Positions 1 through 13,654 are shown, counted from the first letter of the stretch. The stretch is 64,000 bases of DNA from Arabidopsis thaliana (GCF_000001735.4 NC_003076.8:7998001-8062000); one strand, 5' to 3'. Program-made: numbers and translations. Notes: generated from the letters alone by a model not told the origin.

Positions 1-308
1 TTTCGACCGAAATAGTTTCATACAAAATATAGTTTTAAATAATAACACAAAACGGAAATAAAATAAAATTAGAAGACAGTTCTGTAAATAATAATATGTT
101 TATTTTTTTAAATCTTGAATAATGAGAATAAAATGATCAGAGTCTTTATTACAATAATAAATTTATGAAATTAAATATCCGTCTTCTTTCTTCGTCCGAC
201 AAGTTCATATTAATTAAAGATACCTTGAGACTTTCCTCTTCTCAGATACAAAGCTGACATTTGAAGAAAAAGACATTTCTAAAATTAAACAGAACCTAAG
301 CTTTTGCA
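1..308. other. Left-edge flank and probable PHS1 5' UTR
   Basis: AT-rich sequence with no supportable gene. The part nearest 308 is presumably the promoter and 5' UTR of PHS1. The neighbouring gene to the left lies outside the window. Confidence 0.5.
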
Positions 309-3300
309 ATGGCGGAACCTGAGAAGAAGCGAGATCAACCATTTTCTCAAGTAATCATCCTTCATTTTTCCCCCACAAATTTAATAATCTATCATTATCA
401 CCCCCACCTTTTGCGTTCATCATTACCCCCACATTTATCTCTCCCTCTTTTCGCAGAGCCAGATTTTGATTTTGATTTTTTCCCCTTTTTCTCTGATCTG
501 ATATTATGGTGCTATCGCAGGAAAAAGACGAAGAGAAAGATCTATACCTTGTTCACGACGAGCACGAGTCTCCTCTTCCTCTCACCGTCACTTCTCGTGT
601 AAATTTCTCCGATCCTAAATTCGTTTTAGGTTTTAGGGTTATATTAATAGTCTCGTCTTAAAAATTGGAAGACTTTTGGAATTTGCAGGTTTTGTACATG
701 TTAGGAGATATAGCATCTGGTCCAGCTTATAGGTTTACTCAATGGTTGGATTTAGTTCGTAAACGAAGTGCTACTTACGGATCCTCTGGCTTCCCTCACC
801 GCCTTCACCGCATCGATGATATGGTCACTAGGTTAACACTTTCTCTGACTTTTTGTCAAGTACTTGGTTTGTTGATTATGATTTTGGAATCTTATGAGTA
901 TATCAGAACAAAGGTTTCTAAATTAGGATATTAGTCTTCATGTCAGTTGATACAAGTATTATCCAGTGCAGGAGAGAGGAATACTGATCCTAAAAGTCCA
1001 CCAAGTAGGCAGAGTTCAGAGATTAGTTTGTGGGAAAGGCTTGGTAAAGCTTCTACTGTGGATATTGATTCGAGCTGTTTTTCATGGAATATGTTGTCTT
1101 CACTTCATCATACTGAACATAGTAGTAGCACTGATCATTCTGAAGAAGACCAGAGTAAACCACTTGAGGTATATATATCATTATGATCTTGGACTGGTGA
1201 TGCTAGGAGGATCTTTTGACACTATTAGATGTCTGTACAGGTTACTGTGAATTCTGGAGGAGTTGTTTTCTTTGCCCTGTTCAATAGTTCCAGCTCTGAA
1301 GATGCCTCTCGTAAGGAAGAAGCAGCAGTTATTAAATTTGCATCATCGAGGATGGCCACGCAATCAGAACGTCTAGGTTATGAGTTTTCCAAGTGGCTAG
1401 GGGTGCAGATTCCGCAGGTGCTTCTTTTCTTTCTTGTAGTTTTTTAAAAATGTAGTAATGGTTTTGCTCATTTCACTTTCTTTCTAGAATTTTCAAGTAA
1501 TGAGTAATCATCATGCGACAGGCTAGAGTAATTCACAGCTGTAATCCTGAGTGGACACTGATCAAAGAAGCCACTGAAAAAGCACAAGCTAAAGCGACTT
1601 CGGAGGGGGACGAGGTTGGTGAAATGACATGTTCAGAACTTCTGGAAGCCCTTGAGCTCAGCCGTTGTCTTCTCTTAATGAGGTGAAAGCACAAGATTCA
1701 TCTTTATTCTTTATCACTTTTCTCCATTTTTTACTTGGACCAGCAGCATAATGTTGACAGTTTTTTTGTTCCTTTGCATTAGTGTTTAACTAGATGATAG
1801 TAAACCATTTGAAATATGAATATACCATTTGATAATATATTTTAAGAAAAATAAAAGATGTTATGTTATTAGATATAAAAATTGTATTATAAAATAAGAA
1901 AGATCTAAATTACAAATATGAGGTGGAATTATTTTATTGGATAAAATTTGATAACAACAGTTAAACAGAAATCTAATCTTGCTTTAAATGATAATAAATA
2001 TGAGAGAAATAGCTGAACAGAAATCTAGTCTTACCTAATAGGATTATGTAAAATCTAGTCTTACCTAATAGGATCATGTAGGCACTTTCAAATTTACAAT
2101 TTTTAATGTGATGTTTGTATAGAACCCCTCTTCTTAGCCCAGGATTCTCTATATGTGATTACAGTTATGTTCATGGATGTCCAATGCTGGAGAGCATGAG
2201 TAGTTTTGAAACTGAAGAAAAAGCAGAGAGAGCTGCTGCAGCTCTAGGGAGAATCTTGGTGTTAGATCTAGTAATTAGGAATGAAGACAGATTACCGTGT
2301 CGTCAGCTGAGATGGCGTGGCAACCCGGCAAATCTGTTACTGACAGACAGAATTGTGTCTTCTGCAAAGCATCATGAATGTTCATTTGATGAAGCTTTTG
2401 ATTCCGCCATCAAACGGTACCATCCAAAGGACTATAGATCCATTCAAAGGGAAAGAAGAGCTTCTTCCGTAGATAGCAGATCCAGGTTGAGTATCAGTGA
2501 TCAAATGTTGGTCTCACAGGCTTCTGATTTTTCTGATATAACGGAATCACCTAGATCATATGATACTGGTTTAATGAGTCCAATGTCTGATAGATCAGTA
2601 GCTGCCGATTTTCACCTCGTTGCCATAGACTCGGGTGTTCCACGGCGGCCTCCTGCTGGAAAACGGGCAAGCGACCAAGAAATTTATCCAAGATTAGTTG
2701 AGTTACTCCTCAATAGTAGCCAATATTCTTCGAATTTGTTACATGAAATAACAGAAGGAAGTTTAGGATATCCACAGGCAGAAGATGGTGAAGAAACATC
2801 TAATGTTCGATCTGTAGTAACACCAGTTGTACGCGAGTTTCGAAATGGTTTCCGAGCTGGTCTCAGGGATTTGCAAGAGTTTCACATCTTCCTTGTCACC
2901 CTTCATCAGAAATTAGATGTGTTGCTTCGGGCATTTTTTAGTATGATGGACAAAACAATGTGTGCAGATTTTGACAGAGAAGACTTTGCTGTTCCTGAGT
3001 CACCTTCACATACTCATGGGCATGAGGTGAATCATTATCCATCTCCCTCAAAAGATCGGGTGCCTAGTGATAACAGCTCTGATCACAGTGAGTCAGATAT
3101 GCAAAAATCAGTTCCTAGGACACCAAATTCAGAAAACAAAGAAGACGGGTCTTCGCCTAAGTCACGTGAAAGTTGGCACGGAAGATCCGGTAAAGGTGGA
3201 GAATCTCTTAGCAGTCAGCGTTTGGCAGCAAAGCTCCGTGACTTCCATAAGTTTGCAAAGGTTTGTCGCTTCGAGCTTTGATCACTATGTTCTAATTTGT

Positions 3301-4594
3301 AAAGTAGGTTCAGATTTTTTATAAAAAAAAAAGTTTGTCTTCTTGGATGGAAGTTCTCAGCCATTTTCTCTTTCTTCACTCTCAATATTTTCATGGTGCG
3401 TCCAGGTTGATGCTGAGTCTAATAAAGAACTAGACCAGTGGAATGAAACACTGCGGAATGAAGTGATGAAACTTTGCCAAGAGAACGGTTTCAACACTGG
3501 TTTTTTTGAGGGCAGTGATAATAACAGTTGCACAGATGCTTATGAGCTAAAGGTATCATGAAGTTTTATTATTTCCTTTTATCCTGAATATGATCTTCAT
3601 TATATAATATAGTTTTTGGCAACTGAACTCAAACATTGTCTCTCTTGTTTGCATTCTCCTTGATAACAGGTTAGACTTGAGCATATTCTTGAGAGGATAT
3701 CATTGATTAGCAAAGCTGCTAATACAGAGAAACCATCAATGATACAAGAAAATCTTTTTATCGGGGGAGGATTGGCTGCAAGGTCGATTTACACTCTTCA
3801 GCATTTAGGTATAACTCATGTTCTATGTTTGTGCGCTAATGAAATCGGGCAATCGGATACTCAATACCCGGATCTCTTCGAGTACCAAAACTTCTCAGTA
3901 AGTGAACCTGTCTTATATGTCTCTTAAAAGGAATTGGTAAAAAAAAATGCATCTATAAAGATGATCGTTTTCTTCTTGTGTCTTCCCTTTGACCAGATAA
4001 CCGATGATGAAGACTCAAATATCGAGAGCATCTTTCAAGAAGCTCTCGATTTCATCAAGCATGGCGAAGAAACTGGTGGCAAGATTTTAGTTCATTGCTT
4101 CGAAGGTCGGAGTAGAAGCGCAACAGTAGTGCTTGCTTACCTAATGCTCCAAAAGTAAGTTGTTGGGGACAAATAAAATTTGTTGGAAATTTTCAATACT
4201 TGTTCTCATTTGTTTACTGGTGGGAACAATAAATAGGAAGCTCACACTTTTAGAAGCATGGAGCAAACTGAGGAAAGTTCATAGACGAGCTCAACCGAAT
4301 GATGGATTTGCGCGGATCTTAATAAACCTCGACAAGAAATGTCACGGGAAAGTATCAATGGAGTGGAGACAGAGGAAACCGACAATGAAAGTGTGTCCGG
4401 TTTGTGGAAAGAACGCAGGTCTAAGCAGCAGTTCTTTGAAGCTTCATCTCCAGAAATCTCACAGGAAACTGTCTTCGGGAAGTGTTGACAGTGCAATGAA
4501 CATGGAGATTCAAAAGGCTTTGGAGGCTCTTAAACTCAGCACTGGCCGTGGCTCAAGTGCTAGTTCCAATTCTTTCCAATCTCATCCTGGTTAG
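309..4594 (+). CDS. PHS1: PHS1, atypical kinase / dual-specificity phosphatase acting on microtubules
   Basis: Eleven exons: 309-350, 521-598, 689-831, 967-1168, 1241-1417, 1522-1682, 2165-3260, 3406-3552, 3670-3897, 3997-4154, 4237-4594. They sum to 2790 nt (929 aa), the length I recall for PROPYZAMIDE-HYPERSENSITIVE 1 (At5g23720). The N-terminal half resembles actin-fragmin-kinase-like atypical kinases. The C-terminal third is a MAP-kinase-phosphatase-type domain with the signature HCFEGRSRS; the nucleophilic cysteine counts to residue 792, the position known in PHS1. A CPVCGK..H...SH zinc-finger-like stretch and a short tail follow. From the literature: the kinase part phosphorylates alpha-tubulin under osmotic stress and depolymerises cortical microtubules, and the phosphatase part restrains it and acts on MPK18. 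The start is the ATG of a 14-codon first exon. Intron 6 (482 bp) is the longest and holds a short direct repeat. Confidence 0.96.
2017..2078. repeat. Short direct repeat in PHS1 intron 6
   Basis: Two nearly identical copies of about 25 bp, sharing the core ATCTAGTCTTACCTAATAGG, lie about 30 bp apart just upstream of the large exon 7. They are non-coding and AT-rich. No function is visible. Confidence 0.7.
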
Positions 4595-7285
4595 AGAGTC
4601 CGGTTTGGTTTTATCTATGGTTTGTCCCGGTTAAAGTCTCTCTAATCGTACATCTCTGAACAAAAACATTGATCTGTTTTGTTTTGTTTTTTACTGTAAC
4701 GATCTTTGTACTTGTATACGCAAGTAAATAAAAAGCCGAAAAGCTGAATAGAAGTCACTGGGAAACGTCATAATAAGCTAATGTAACATTTGTAACTCTT
4801 TTTCCCTTGTGCTTTGTGTTAAGAAAGTAAGATTTGGCCCAAAAATGTCATAAAACTAAAAAATTGATTGCGTAATCAAACAAAAGTTCCCTTTCATTTT
4901 CGATATAATAAACTAAAAAAATTTGACATTCTTTCCGGCGTGCACATTGATGAAAGTGAACTCTTGTTAACTTTCATTTGTGACTTGTATGGAGTACAAG
5001 ACGTGCGTGATGTGCCAGACGACGGAGAAAGATGAAGGAATCATGAGGTGGTATATGTATGAAGAATGGCTATGGAAAGCAGACAAAGTAAAAATTGATT
5101 GAAATATTGGGGAACATAAATGCAAATCTAATTTGATGTTAAATCTATGTGGGAAATCTGATAACGGTGGATCGTCTTTGTGGACCAACTTGGTGTTAGC
5201 TTTTTTTCCAACTACTTATTAATTTATCCATTCCTTTGTTAATGACTAGTCTCTCCTTTAAGTCATCCTTTAAGTTGCTTTTGTATCTCCACTTTATTCT
5301 CTGCCTTCTTTTTCATGGGAAAGTTGCACATCAGAAGCACCAATGAACTTGTAATGAACTCCTTCAAAAAAATTTCTGATATTATATCTTAAGCGATGTC
5401 CTCTCTCCTACATTTTTGTTTGTTTATTGTTTACCAATTTCTTGAATAACAAGTTAATTTGTTTCTTCAAAAAGTGTAGAAGCCCACTTTTGTAACGGAC
5501 GTTAAGATTGCGCTTTAGTTGGTGAAATTTTATATGTTAGGTAGTTCACGTATTTTGTTGTTTGGAGAAATATTAATAAATGGCATTAAATGGAAATCGA
5601 ATCCATTCTTTGAAGCAGTGTGGGTCCAAACATGGAGCACAAGTGTTATAAAAGACTTGAGGCTGAGAAGTAACGAAGAGACATGAAAAAGAGGACAATG
5701 ACCAAAGGTGGTACATAACACACGTATGACTCGTCCTTACTTTGCTGTCCACAAAATTCTCTCATAAAACTAAAACCTACCACCGATTTTTTCTCCTCTC
5801 TCTCTCTCTCTCAAAATCTGCCCCGGCTCTTCTTTATCGGACGCGTAGTATCAATATCGATATTTTAACCCCGTGATCTATGCTTATCTTTTCTTGGTTA
5901 TATGGTTATAGAGAACCGTTATCTGTTTTTGATACCTGTAAATAATATAATAGAAATGCTTCTTAGACCCGACATTCGTAAATAATATAATATCGAGAAT
6001 CAAATAAGTTACATGATTCGGATTTTCATTAGGAATTGGACAACTATCGAGAATGGTTATGGCATATTTATACATGTTGACCACTTATTTGTGAGTGGTT
6101 ATTATCCCGGATATAAAATGATCATCTAAGTGAAAATTTTTGAATCCGTCCAAACATTTCTACTATTGATCCGAATGACAAAATCAAGATAAACTAGTAC
6201 TCCCTCTATTCATAATAGTTTGATGTTTTGGATTTTGACGCTTATTAAGAACTCAATTATTGTTTAATCATTTTAACATTTTTCTTAGTGTTATAAGACA
6301 ATAAAAATAAAGAAAAATGCTAGAAAATCAATTTTTATGAAACAAAAAACAAAAGCTAGAGCATCAAACTTTTAGGAACATATGGAGTATTTGGTATCAA
6401 ACGATTTCGTCTATACGATATGGCAATTTTAAGCGTATATGTCTCTTTCTAGCTTTGAAAGTTGATTTGATATAGAAGAAAATTGACTATTCTGTAAAAT
6501 AAAAAGATTGTATAAGTGCATTGAAGCCATGAAGGCTATAATTTATTTATATTTTTTTTGGTGAATCAAGCAATTGAAAGTAACCAGATAGGAAAATGCT
6601 ACGTCTTTTTCAATCACATCGTCGAAAGTTGTACATTTTCTAACAACAACAAAGTAATTCAAATCAAATCCTAAATGCCTACTACGATTGTAAAACTAAA
6701 CAACAACAAAGTAAGTTAAAATTCAAACGTTGATAAGAAACTATTTACTTTGTTAGTTTTGGTGTAGGAAAAAGTAAGTGGTACAAATAGACGTTTTGTT
6801 TTTGGTTTTTAATGTTTCGGTGTTACCATTACGATCATCTCATCATTGTAATTTACGAACAACCTCAATCTAATGGTCAGTGAAGATTTATTGTGATAGT
6901 AGTCGAAATGTTACTATCTTTTTTATTCAACATTTAGTTAACGTCCTTTCGCCTACTACAAGTCAATCAATTTAATACAAGAATTTGCCATGTTTGGCTA
7001 TATAAGTAGCCACGACAACAAACTTCACACTTTCTTGCCTGAAATAGAATTCACATGGGACCTTTCTCTGACATTTGCATAGGAATAGATAAACTCATAG
7101 AATAAAAATTCATACGTGGATTAGTAATAAACCCAATTATTTACTGAGGGAAAAACAAAAAGCCATATTAAAATGAATATTATATTCTAATGTATTAAAC
7201 TATTAATAAAAAAAATTCTTTTGAATGGGATTGGTTTTCGATTGGTCCGAAACCCCAGAAGCAACAGTCATTACTCTGTTTTCAT
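4595..7285. other. PHS1-RUP2 intergenic region
   Basis: A 2.7 kb AT-rich gap. It holds the PHS1 3' UTR (AATAAA-like signal near 4725), a Stowaway-type MITE at 6200-6387 (listed separately), a CT-rich tract near 5795-5815, and the RUP2 promoter. One ACGTGG core lies near 7114, about 170 bp before the RUP2 ATG. It could be a bZIP (HY5-type) site, but a single core is weak evidence. I see no coding gene. Confidence 0.6.
6200..6387. mobile_element. Stowaway-like MITE (Tc1/mariner type)
   Basis: A 188-bp element with imperfect terminal inverted repeats of about 30 bp. The left end begins CTCCCTCTATTCATAATAG. The reverse complement of the right end begins CTCCATATGTTCCTAAAAG, and both then share TTTGATG. 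The CTCCCTC terminus is the classic Stowaway end. The element is bounded by TA on both sides (6198-6199 and 6388-6389), the expected target duplication. It is AT-rich inside and has no ORF. It sits about 0.9 kb upstream of RUP2. Confidence 0.85.
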
Positions 7286-8392
7286 ATGAACACTCTTCAT
7301 CCTCACAAGCAGCAACAAGAACAAGCACAACAACAAGAAGAAGCTAGATACGAATGGGATCTTTCTCTCTCCACCGTCGTATCTTCCTCCTCCTCCTCCG
7401 CCTCCGACGTTATCGGAGCTATTGAATTCGATCCCACTGATAACATCGTCGCTACCGCCGGGATTTCAAGAAAGATTCGTTTTTACGGCCTCCCTTCTCT
7501 TTTACGTAACAACGCTGTCTCCGGTACCGGAGTTTCCTTCGTCGATCAAGCCACCGCCTGCGAATATTACATCTGTACTCCGGCGAAACTTAGTAGTCTC
7601 CGGTGGAGACCCGGGTCGGGCGGTCGGGTTATTGGGTCGGGAGATTACGACGGCGTAGTGATGGAGTACGATCTTGAGAAGAGGACGCCGGTATTCGAAA
7701 GGGACGAGCACGGTGGTCGTCGTGTATGGAGCGTAGATTACACTCGTCACGGCGGCGCTTCGACGGTGGGCGCGTCGGGATCGGATGACGGGACTATGCA
7801 AGTATGGGATCCGAGGTGTCCGCCGGAAGAATCTGTCGGTGTTGTACGACCGGCGGGGATTTGCCGGAGTGCTGTTTGTTGCGTCGAGTTCGATCCTTCC
7901 GGTGGACCAGCCGTGGCCGTCGGATGCGCTGATCGGAAAGGGTACGTTTACGATATAAGGAAACTCGTTGACCCGGCGTTGACTTTACAAGGTCATACGA
8001 AAACGGTGTCGTATGTGAGGTTCCTCGACGGTGGGACGGTGGTGACGGCAGGTACGGACGGTTGTTTGAAGCTGTGGAGCGTGGAGGATGGGCGCGTGAT
8101 TCGCACGTACGAAGGGCATGTGAATAATCGGAACTTCGTGGGGTTATCTGTGTGGAGAAACGGCGCGTTGTTTGGTTGTGGATCGGAAAACAACAGGGTG
8201 TTTGTGTACGATAGGAGATGGGGGAAGCCGGTTTGGGTAGATGGGTTTGAACCAGTTGGTATGAATTCTGGTTCGGATAAGCGGTTCGTGAGTAGCGTCT
8301 GTTGGAGGCAATCAGGTGTGGACCAGTGTACCCTAGTGGCTGGAGGATCTGATGGAGTATTACAGGTTTACGTGGGCAAAAGAAAACCATAG
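7286..8392 (+). CDS. RUP2: RUP2, WD40 repressor of UV-B photomorphogenesis
   Basis: One intronless frame of 368 aa, the length I recall for RUP2/EFO2 (At5g23730). The N-terminus is glutamine-rich (residues about 8-17), followed by a beta-propeller of WD40 repeats. Visible blades include GSGDYDGVVMEYD, GSDDGTMQVWDPR (about residues 166-178), GCADRKGYVYDIRK, TAGTDGCLKLWSVEDG and GCGSENNRVFVYDRR. The WDPR element fits the WDxR (DWD) box of DDB1-CUL4 receptors. From the literature: RUP2 binds the photoreceptor UVR8 and speeds its return to the inactive dimer, and RUP1/RUP2 also act with CUL4-DDB1 to limit HY5. Codons are more GC-rich than the flanks, as expected of a real single-exon gene. The start is the first ATG of the frame, just after a stretch without a longer alternative. 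Confidence 0.95.
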   Translation: MNTLHPHKQQQEQAQQQEEARYEWDLSLSTVVSSSSSSASDVIGAIEFDPTDNIVATAGISRKIRFYGLPSLLRNNAVSGTGVSFVDQATACEYYICTPAKLSSLRWRPGSGGRVIGSGDYDGVVMEYDLEKRTPVFERDEHGGRRVWSVDYTRHGGASTVGASGSDDGTMQVWDPRCPPEESVGVVRPAGICRSAVCCVEFDPSGGPAVAVGCADRKGYVYDIRKLVDPALTLQGHTKTVSYVRFLDGGTVVTAGTDGCLKLWSVEDGRVIRTYEGHVNNRNFVGLSVWRNGALFGCGSENNRVFVYDRRWGKPVWVDGFEPVGMNSGSDKRFVSSVCWRQSGVDQCTLVAGGSDGVLQVYVGKRKP

Positions 8393-10250
8393 TGTTCTTC
8401 TTAATTTATCATTACTATATTTTATGAATTATGATGATGATGATGATGATGATGATGCTTCTTAATTTCTTTTCTTTTTTTCAAATTTAATTTCCTATTT
8501 GAGATGATTTTTGATTGAGTTGTGAGAGCATACGATCTGTTTGTTTTTTTTTTTAATTTATAAAGGATTTTTTACTTGTTCAATATCTTTGTTGTTACTC
8601 AGAAATTTGAGTTTTTAATCCATAAATTTTCATTACCTATTTATTATACGATATTTGGGAATGACTTTCTTCAAGTGTTTGATCACAAAAGTAGCTAGTA
8701 GCTACAAGTTTGTTGGTAGATATAAAATAAATTTTATTGCATTCGTCTACCTTATCTAGTGTATACATCACGAGATTAGTTATTTTTGCTTTTTTGGGGC
8801 TTCACAATAGAATTATTAAAAATAAAACTATAATGGTTGATGAAATGAGAAAAGCCTAATCAATCTAGCTATGTGGTAAGCTTGTTTTTTTAATCACATC
8901 TTATTTAATTCTATGTTTTTTTAGTAAGAAAAAAGGCCATGTTCTGGTTTAATCGTCCTGAAACTCAAAGAGTAAAGTCGTTTTAAACAACAGAATTTGT
9001 GCACCACATTTCTTAAAGAATCATATTTTTGTGGGTGCTTCGTATCGTGCCACAATGATGGTTTTAATCACCTTTGAAAATCTTAATATAGAAGACCTAA
9101 AATTCATTACGCAACGGAAAGAGTTATAACAATTTAGATTTGTCGCCCCACATAAAAGAAAGTTTTGTGCAAAGTAGTCCTTCACTCCTAAATGCCTACT
9201 TCATGCATTTGCTGATCTCAAACAATAATTAAGTGCATGAGAGAATATACTAATCTACACTTACTAGATAGTAGATACGTGCATATAAAATAATAGGTTC
9301 GTGGCCAATAACTAAAGCTAATTCAAGAATTTAGAGACGCCATATACTAATTTACACGTCCTGTCACCATCCACTAAATATCAATGAACTCAAGACCAAC
9401 ACAAAACCACTTGCTAAAGATAGGCAAACGTGTAACGCCTTTCTTCGTATAATTGTATTTACAAGTTCACTGTGTATTCTTTTTTGGCAGCGTTCAATAT
9501 TTATATTCAATCGCAGAACAAAAGAAAAAATAAACAACACAAAACTGGCAGTGAGTGAGAGCAATTCAAGACAGGCAAACAAATGTGATTTAGTACAAAA
9601 ATAGACGGTATATAGAACACAACACAACCGGATAAGACTTACAAGATCATAAAGAAGTATACATTTCTAATACTAGGAAAGAATCCATATGTAACCGCTT
9701 CTGGAGAGTAGTCTGAGGCTCAGATTCGTCGGTGGTCAGGAGCTTCGATCATCGATAAGTTATCGTCTGATTTACCATTTCTATGTCTTGTTGTCTTCAT
9801 CAAGATCGCTACATTTTAGGTACATTAGGAAATCTATGGTGGTCTTTCGTTATGATCAAAATAACTCTTTCATAGATCAAAGAGGCTGCCACCCAACTTC
9901 TACTTTTCTTTAATATAGATTTTTGAATGCAATGTGTTCTTATGGTTTAGTAGGGTATGCCCAAAAAAACACAAATAACCATGATAGTAACAGATAGAAG
10001 AATTCATTTGACAAAAATAAACAAGTCCACTTCTTTTTTCTTAAACTACAAAAACTTCTGTGTAGCCAAGTGATTTTGAGAGATTTGCAAATTTCAAGAG
10101 TTGAATATAGTAGAGTTGTTCAACGAAAGTGCGTAGATTTGTATTTCGTCTGTGATAATCAAAGTCTCCAACAAAAGGGATCTTTAAACAAAACATTAAA
10201 ACATTCCGAAATCAAAATCAAACCAAAATCTCCCATGACTTTCAAAACTC
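8393..10250. other. RUP2-RPS11 convergent intergenic region
   Basis: The 3' flanks of two convergent genes, 1.86 kb and AT-rich. Apart from the ATG microsatellite I see no gene, RNA structure or element that I can defend. Confidence 0.6.
8431..8457. repeat. (ATG)9 microsatellite in RUP2 3' flank
   Basis: Nine uninterrupted ATG/GAT triplets start 39 bp after the RUP2 stop codon, so they probably lie in the 3' UTR. Confidence 0.95.
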
Positions 10251-11330
<1,080 letters not shown>

Positions 11331-11438
11331 GGCTACTGATTGCTGCTCTCCACGGAGCTCTGAGGCAAAAAGGATGAAGAAAATGCGAGAGGCAAAAGAA
11401 AGCGAATGAGAGTAATCTCAAGTAGTGAAGCTCCGGAA

Positions 11439-11549
11439 GAAACCCTAGTTTCGAAGATCTCTCTCTTTATTTGGGTTTGGGCCTTTGTTTTATGGGCCGT
11501 GATTTACATTTTATTAACCGGCTACTGAAATGTTGGGCCCTTTTGGGCC
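11439..11549 (-). promoter_or_regulatory. Telo-box plus four site II (TGGGCC) elements
   Basis: Upstream of RPS11, an AAACCCTAG telo-box lies at 11440-11448. Four TGGGCC motifs lie at 11478-11483, 11493-11498, 11534-11539 and 11544-11549; the 11534 copy sits in a palindromic GGGCCC. Site II elements together with a telo-box are the known signature of plant ribosomal-protein promoters bound by TCP-type factors in dividing cells. The telo-box falls nearer the gene, presumably close to the transcription start. Confidence 0.85.
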
Positions 11550-12003
11550 AACTTTGATCCACGGATAAATTGTTCGCTATACTATTGTGACTCGTTCGTA
11601 GCTAAAACATTGATTTGATTTTATCTTATGCTACATTGATTTGGTTGAGCATAACATTTTATGATGCAAACATTTCAAATTATGGGACCTTGTTCTCGTT
11701 TTACATATCGGACCACTTACGTACTACTACATTTATGATAGGGGCCGGGGGATGCGATCATAAATTACGACATAAAGAACAAATATGTATTATTGTACTT
11801 ACCAATTCATAAAGCTAAGAGAAAGCCTTTCAATGAAAAGATGTACAAATACAAATCAAATTAACAAACGCAGCCCAATCAATATAAGATGTTGACCTTA
11901 TAACTTTCTATGTTGCCATATTAAACCCACATTAAGCAAACTAAAGAACGTCATTACATCAAATACCATATTTCATTTGTTTCCCCATCGAGATGATTAG
12001 AGA
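11550..12003. other. RPS11-REM1.4 spacer
   Basis: The distal part of the RPS11 upstream region and the 3' flank of the remorin gene. A GGGGCCGGGGG run near 11742-11752 is unusually GC-rich for the region. No gene is seen. Confidence 0.5.
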
Positions 12004-13453
12004 TCACATGCATCCGAAAAGCTTTTTGGGAGCGGTTCCAGTGGCACGGTACTTGGCTGCTAATTCCTCTGCTTTGAGAATTTCTTCTCCACGCTTAGCT
12101 TCAATCATCGCTCTCTTCTCTTCTGCTTCCTTGTGAATTTGAGCTATTTTGTTCTTCATCTGCTCCACATACTCTGCCTTCTTCTTCTCCAATTGCTCCT
12201 GTTGTTAAAAAAAAATTCCACAATTTTGAAAAAGCTCGGAGCTAAATCAGAAATGCTTCAAAATCTCTAACTAAATATTAACTTCAAACATACCTCCATT
12301 TTCTTGAGCTCAGCTTCCACAGCTGCTTTCTTGTTGTTCTCCCATGATCCAATTGAAGAAAGCTTCTTCTCAGCTCTGTTTCAAAATATATTCTTCAAGA
12401 CCTTAATGATAATATCTTGGTTTCATTGCAAAATATTACTAAATCGGGTTAATAGACATTTATGGATAAATGTTAACATGAAAAACGTTACTTGTTCTCC
12501 ACTTTGCATTTCTCAGCCTCTTCCCAAGCTTTGATAAGTGACATCCTCTTCTCTGTCTCAACTCTAGCCAGAACAGCATCTTCACTCCCAAAATTATTAA
12601 GCAAATACAATCACTAATCAGAGTTTGTGGGAAAAATAAGAGACAATGATAAACACACATGTCCATATAACAACCTTCACCCAAAATTAGTGAATATTAT
12701 TAAACCATCTTTCAGTTTTAGACACATCCCATGATAACACGACACACAAACCACCTAATTAATTGTTCCCCGGTATGACAAAAATACTAATTATTTATAT
12801 TACACCCATGATCCTTTACTTTCAGATAATATTAGTATTAGTCATGAATCTATTACGTTAATTACCTCGATTAACTGATCCTTCTTTCTTCTCTTCCTCT
12901 ACTTCTTCTGCCACAAAATAAATTTTTTATTAAGTATTAATAAAGAAAAATTAATAACAACACATTAGAGAAGAACAAAAATCTTTGAGTTCTTCTTTTT
13001 TAACCTTAAAACTTACATAATTACAGAATTTTGAAACTTGTTTATTTTTCTATATTAAAGAAAAGGTATAAAATTCTGTTTTTAATCGGAAATGTAATCA
13101 GTAATAATCTTTAAGAAAATCAGGTATATTTGACGACGCTAATCAGTTGATTAATAGAAACATATTTTGGCAGAAGTTTTTAATAATCATTGAACCAAAC
13201 TTGAGTTAGTAATAATCTTTCTGTTGAAAAACAAGATAGTAAGCAAATTACTAGGGACGACGGGAACAATAGCCTTAGAGTCTTCTTGCTTCTCCTCTGC
13301 CGGTGCCGGAGATGGAAGAACGGGAGGTGGAGCCACAGGCTTCTCCTGAGGAGCAACATCTGCAGCAGCAGCAGGTTTCTCCACCGGAACTTCCGGTGTT
13401 GGAGTTGGTTCCGACACGGTCTCTGTCACCTTCTTCGGTTCCTCTTCAGCCAT
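12004..13453 (-). CDS. REM1.4: Remorin, group 1 (REM1.4)
   Basis: Five exons: 13252-13453, 12866-12907, 12492-12579, 12294-12375, 12004-12198, total 609 nt (202 aa), as I recall for At5g23750. The N-terminal region (about residues 1-70) is proline-, alanine- and glutamate-rich and likely disordered. The remorin C domain follows (about residues 85-195): VETEKRMSLIKAWEEAEKCKVENKAEKKLSSIGSWENNKKAAVEAELKK and a long charged coiled coil, ending KKLFGCM. The C-terminal anchor with its acylatable cysteine fixes remorins to inner-leaflet plasma-membrane nanodomains. From the literature: they act in virus movement, immunity and plasmodesmal regulation. The exon 1 donor splits a lysine codon; reading through it would add a few residues and stop. 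A TATA-like run lies near 13648. Confidence 0.95.
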
Positions 13454-13645
13454 GATGTTAGGTACAACAACTAAAGATTACAAAGAGAATCAAAATGATT
13501 CTGAACTCTCTGGTTATTTAAGAGAGAGAGAAAACAAAAAATTGTTTTAGAGAGATTAACTGTTTTTATTTGAAGAAACTGAGCTGGAGATGTTTGGTAG
13601 TGATGTTCTGTTTCTCGTTGTCATAAAATGACTCGCCTTCTTTCT

Positions 13646-13654
13646 TTATATATT
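13646..13654 (-). promoter_or_regulatory. Candidate TATA box of REM1.4
   Basis: An ATATATAAA run on the minus strand about 190 bp upstream of the ATG. Its spacing leaves room for a 5' UTR. This rests on motif and position only. Confidence 0.45.

Noticed and set aside
7502-8390. Long minus-strand frames (99 and 198 codons) across RUP2
   Set aside because: They are antisense shadows of a GC-rich WD40 gene; the plus-strand protein is clearly recognised.
9720-9800. 26-codon minus-strand frame starting MKTTRHRNGKSDD
   Set aside because: It looks peptide-like but has no signal peptide and no match to CLE, CEP, IDA or DVL patterns I know. A chance ORF in the RPS11 3' flank is more likely.
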